Below are positions 63,402 to 64,000 of a stretch of 64,000 nt of DNA, in pieces. The stretch's first letter is position 1; the number at the start of each line of letters is the position of its first letter. The position numbers and the translations under genes are program-made. The DNA comes from Streptomyces vietnamensis (GTDB lineage: Bacteria > Actinomycetota > Actinomycetes > Streptomycetales > Streptomycetaceae), in contig NZ_CP010407.1 of NCBI RefSeq assembly GCF_000830005.1, positions 4,654,001 to 4,718,000 on the forward strand, written 5' to 3'. The notes below the pieces were generated by a model. The model did not search any database and was not told the DNA's origin. It was given only the letters and a program-made list of their open reading frames with translations.

Positions 63402-64000
63402 ATGCAGAACTTCGCCACCCCCGCCGCCATCGTCGCCACCTTCGCCGTCCCCGCCGGCCGCATCCACCTCATCGCCGCCGACCGCACCGACACCACCGTC
63501 GAGGTCCTGCCGGCCGACCCCTCCAAGAGCCGCGACGTGAAGACGGCCGAGGAGACCGAAGTCGCCTACGCCGACGGTGTCCTGCGCATCGAGGTCCCGA
63601 AGCCGAAGAACCGGATCCTCGGACACGCCGGCGCCATCGAGGTGACGGTCCAGCTCCCGGCCGGCTCCCGGATCGAGGCCCAGGCCGCCGCCGCCGAACT
63701 CCGCGCCGTGGGCCGGCTCGGCGACGTCGCCTTCGAGGGCGCGTACAGCCGGATCAAGGTCGACGAGGCCGCGACCCTCCGCCTCACCGCGGTCGACGGC
63801 GACGTCGAGGTCGGCCGCCTGGCCGGCTCCGCCGAGATCAGCACCGCACGGGGTGACATCCGCATCGCCGAGGCGGTGGGCGGCTCGGTCGTCCTGAACA
63901 CCCAGATGGGCGACATCACGGTCGGCGCCGCGGCGGGCGTCTCCGCCTCCCTGGACGCCGGTACGGCCTACGGCCGGGTCGCCAACTCCCTGAAGAACGA
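63402..64000 (+). CDS. DUF4097 beta-strand repeat protein (cut by window end)
   Basis: The first 199 codons of a DUF4097 protein, with no stop before the window ends. It shows the repeated beta-helix pattern of the family: IHLIAADRTDTTVEVLPAD, GAIEVTVQLPAGSRIEAQA, LTAVDGDVEVGRLAGSAEIS and LNTQMGDITVGAAAG. No signal peptide is seen. GAAGGAG precedes the ATG at 63402. It is divergent from the HTH-MarR regulator, an arrangement common in Streptomyces. The role is unknown. Confidence 0.88.
   Translation, partial: MQNFATPAAIVATFAVPAGRIHLIAADRTDTTVEVLPADPSKSRDVKTAEETEVAYADGVLRIEVPKPKNRILGHAGAIEVTVQLPAGSRIEAQAAAAELRAVGRLGDVAFEGAYSRIKVDEAATLRLTAVDGDVEVGRLAGSAEISTARGDIRIAEAVGGSVVLNTQMGDITVGAAAGVSASLDAGTAYGRVANSLKN

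Overview
This is high-GC Streptomyces chromosome. Codons are strongly biased to G/C in the third position, GTG and TTG starts are frequent, and the genes are typical of the genus (a DasR-type nag locus, trehalose phosphate genes, a second GroEL behind CIRCE elements, SMI1 and DUF3263 proteins). From about 0.4 to 36.4 kb the order nagA-nagK-sugar binding protein-DUF3263-otsB-otsA-thrC-MoaD-csp-groEL-murQ-RpiR resembles the conserved core order I recall from S. coelicolor. From about 36.4 kb onward the content looks accessory.

Layout. 0.4-5.1 kb: GlcNAc catabolism (nagK, nagA, a PfkB kinase) and a divergent sugar-binding lipoprotein, each preceded by a DasR-type operator. 5.1-17.4 kb: trehalose synthesis (otsB, otsA) and a GpgS-like glucosyltransferase, interrupted by a secreted M6 protease, an imine-reductase/HxlR pair, a nucleotidyltransferase, an SMI1 protein, and a small odd locus (RepL-like winged-helix gene, palindromes, 21-bp direct repeat, reading frame fused to a P5CR-like gene). 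17.4-22 kb: thrC behind a SAM-I riboswitch, a MoaD/ThiS-like carrier ending in Gly-Gly-Cys, a cold-shock protein, and groEL behind interleaved CIRCE palindromes. 22-36.4 kb: secreted Ig-like and FG-GAP proteins, methyltransferase, aldo/keto reductase, exported S33 peptidase, murQ with its RpiR regulator, DUF4031. 36.4-43.5 kb: a chloramphenicol phosphotransferase and Cmx-type exporter pair, a complete ValRS lacking its usual folC neighbour, an HD protein and a DHA2 exporter.

The most interesting part is 44.8-57.8 kb, a tightly packed single-strand operon that starts at a clear promoter after a T-tailed terminator. It encodes a MaoC-like hydratase, two methyltransferases, an AurF-type diiron N-oxygenase, a stand-alone class-II-synthetase-like amino acid:carrier protein ligase, an AcpS-type phosphopantetheinyl transferase and a free carrier protein. 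These are followed by a full private SAM cycle (metK, adenosine-kinase-like PfkB, metH, metF, ahcY). I read it as an orphan pathway that activates an amino acid on a carrier protein, oxidises its nitrogen and methylates it. I cannot match it to a named product.

Downstream lie a DinB/mycothiol-type protein, a single-module indigoidine synthetase (A with inserted oxidase, T, TE), and a regulator fusing an IS30-type HTH to a MarR-type winged helix, divergent from a DUF4097 gene cut by the window end.

A recurring feature is short tandem duplication (10-36 bp, 2-4 copies) that starts in or right at the last codons of a gene and runs past its stop. I count nine such places, besides a 19-bp x 9 array derived from the csp terminator.
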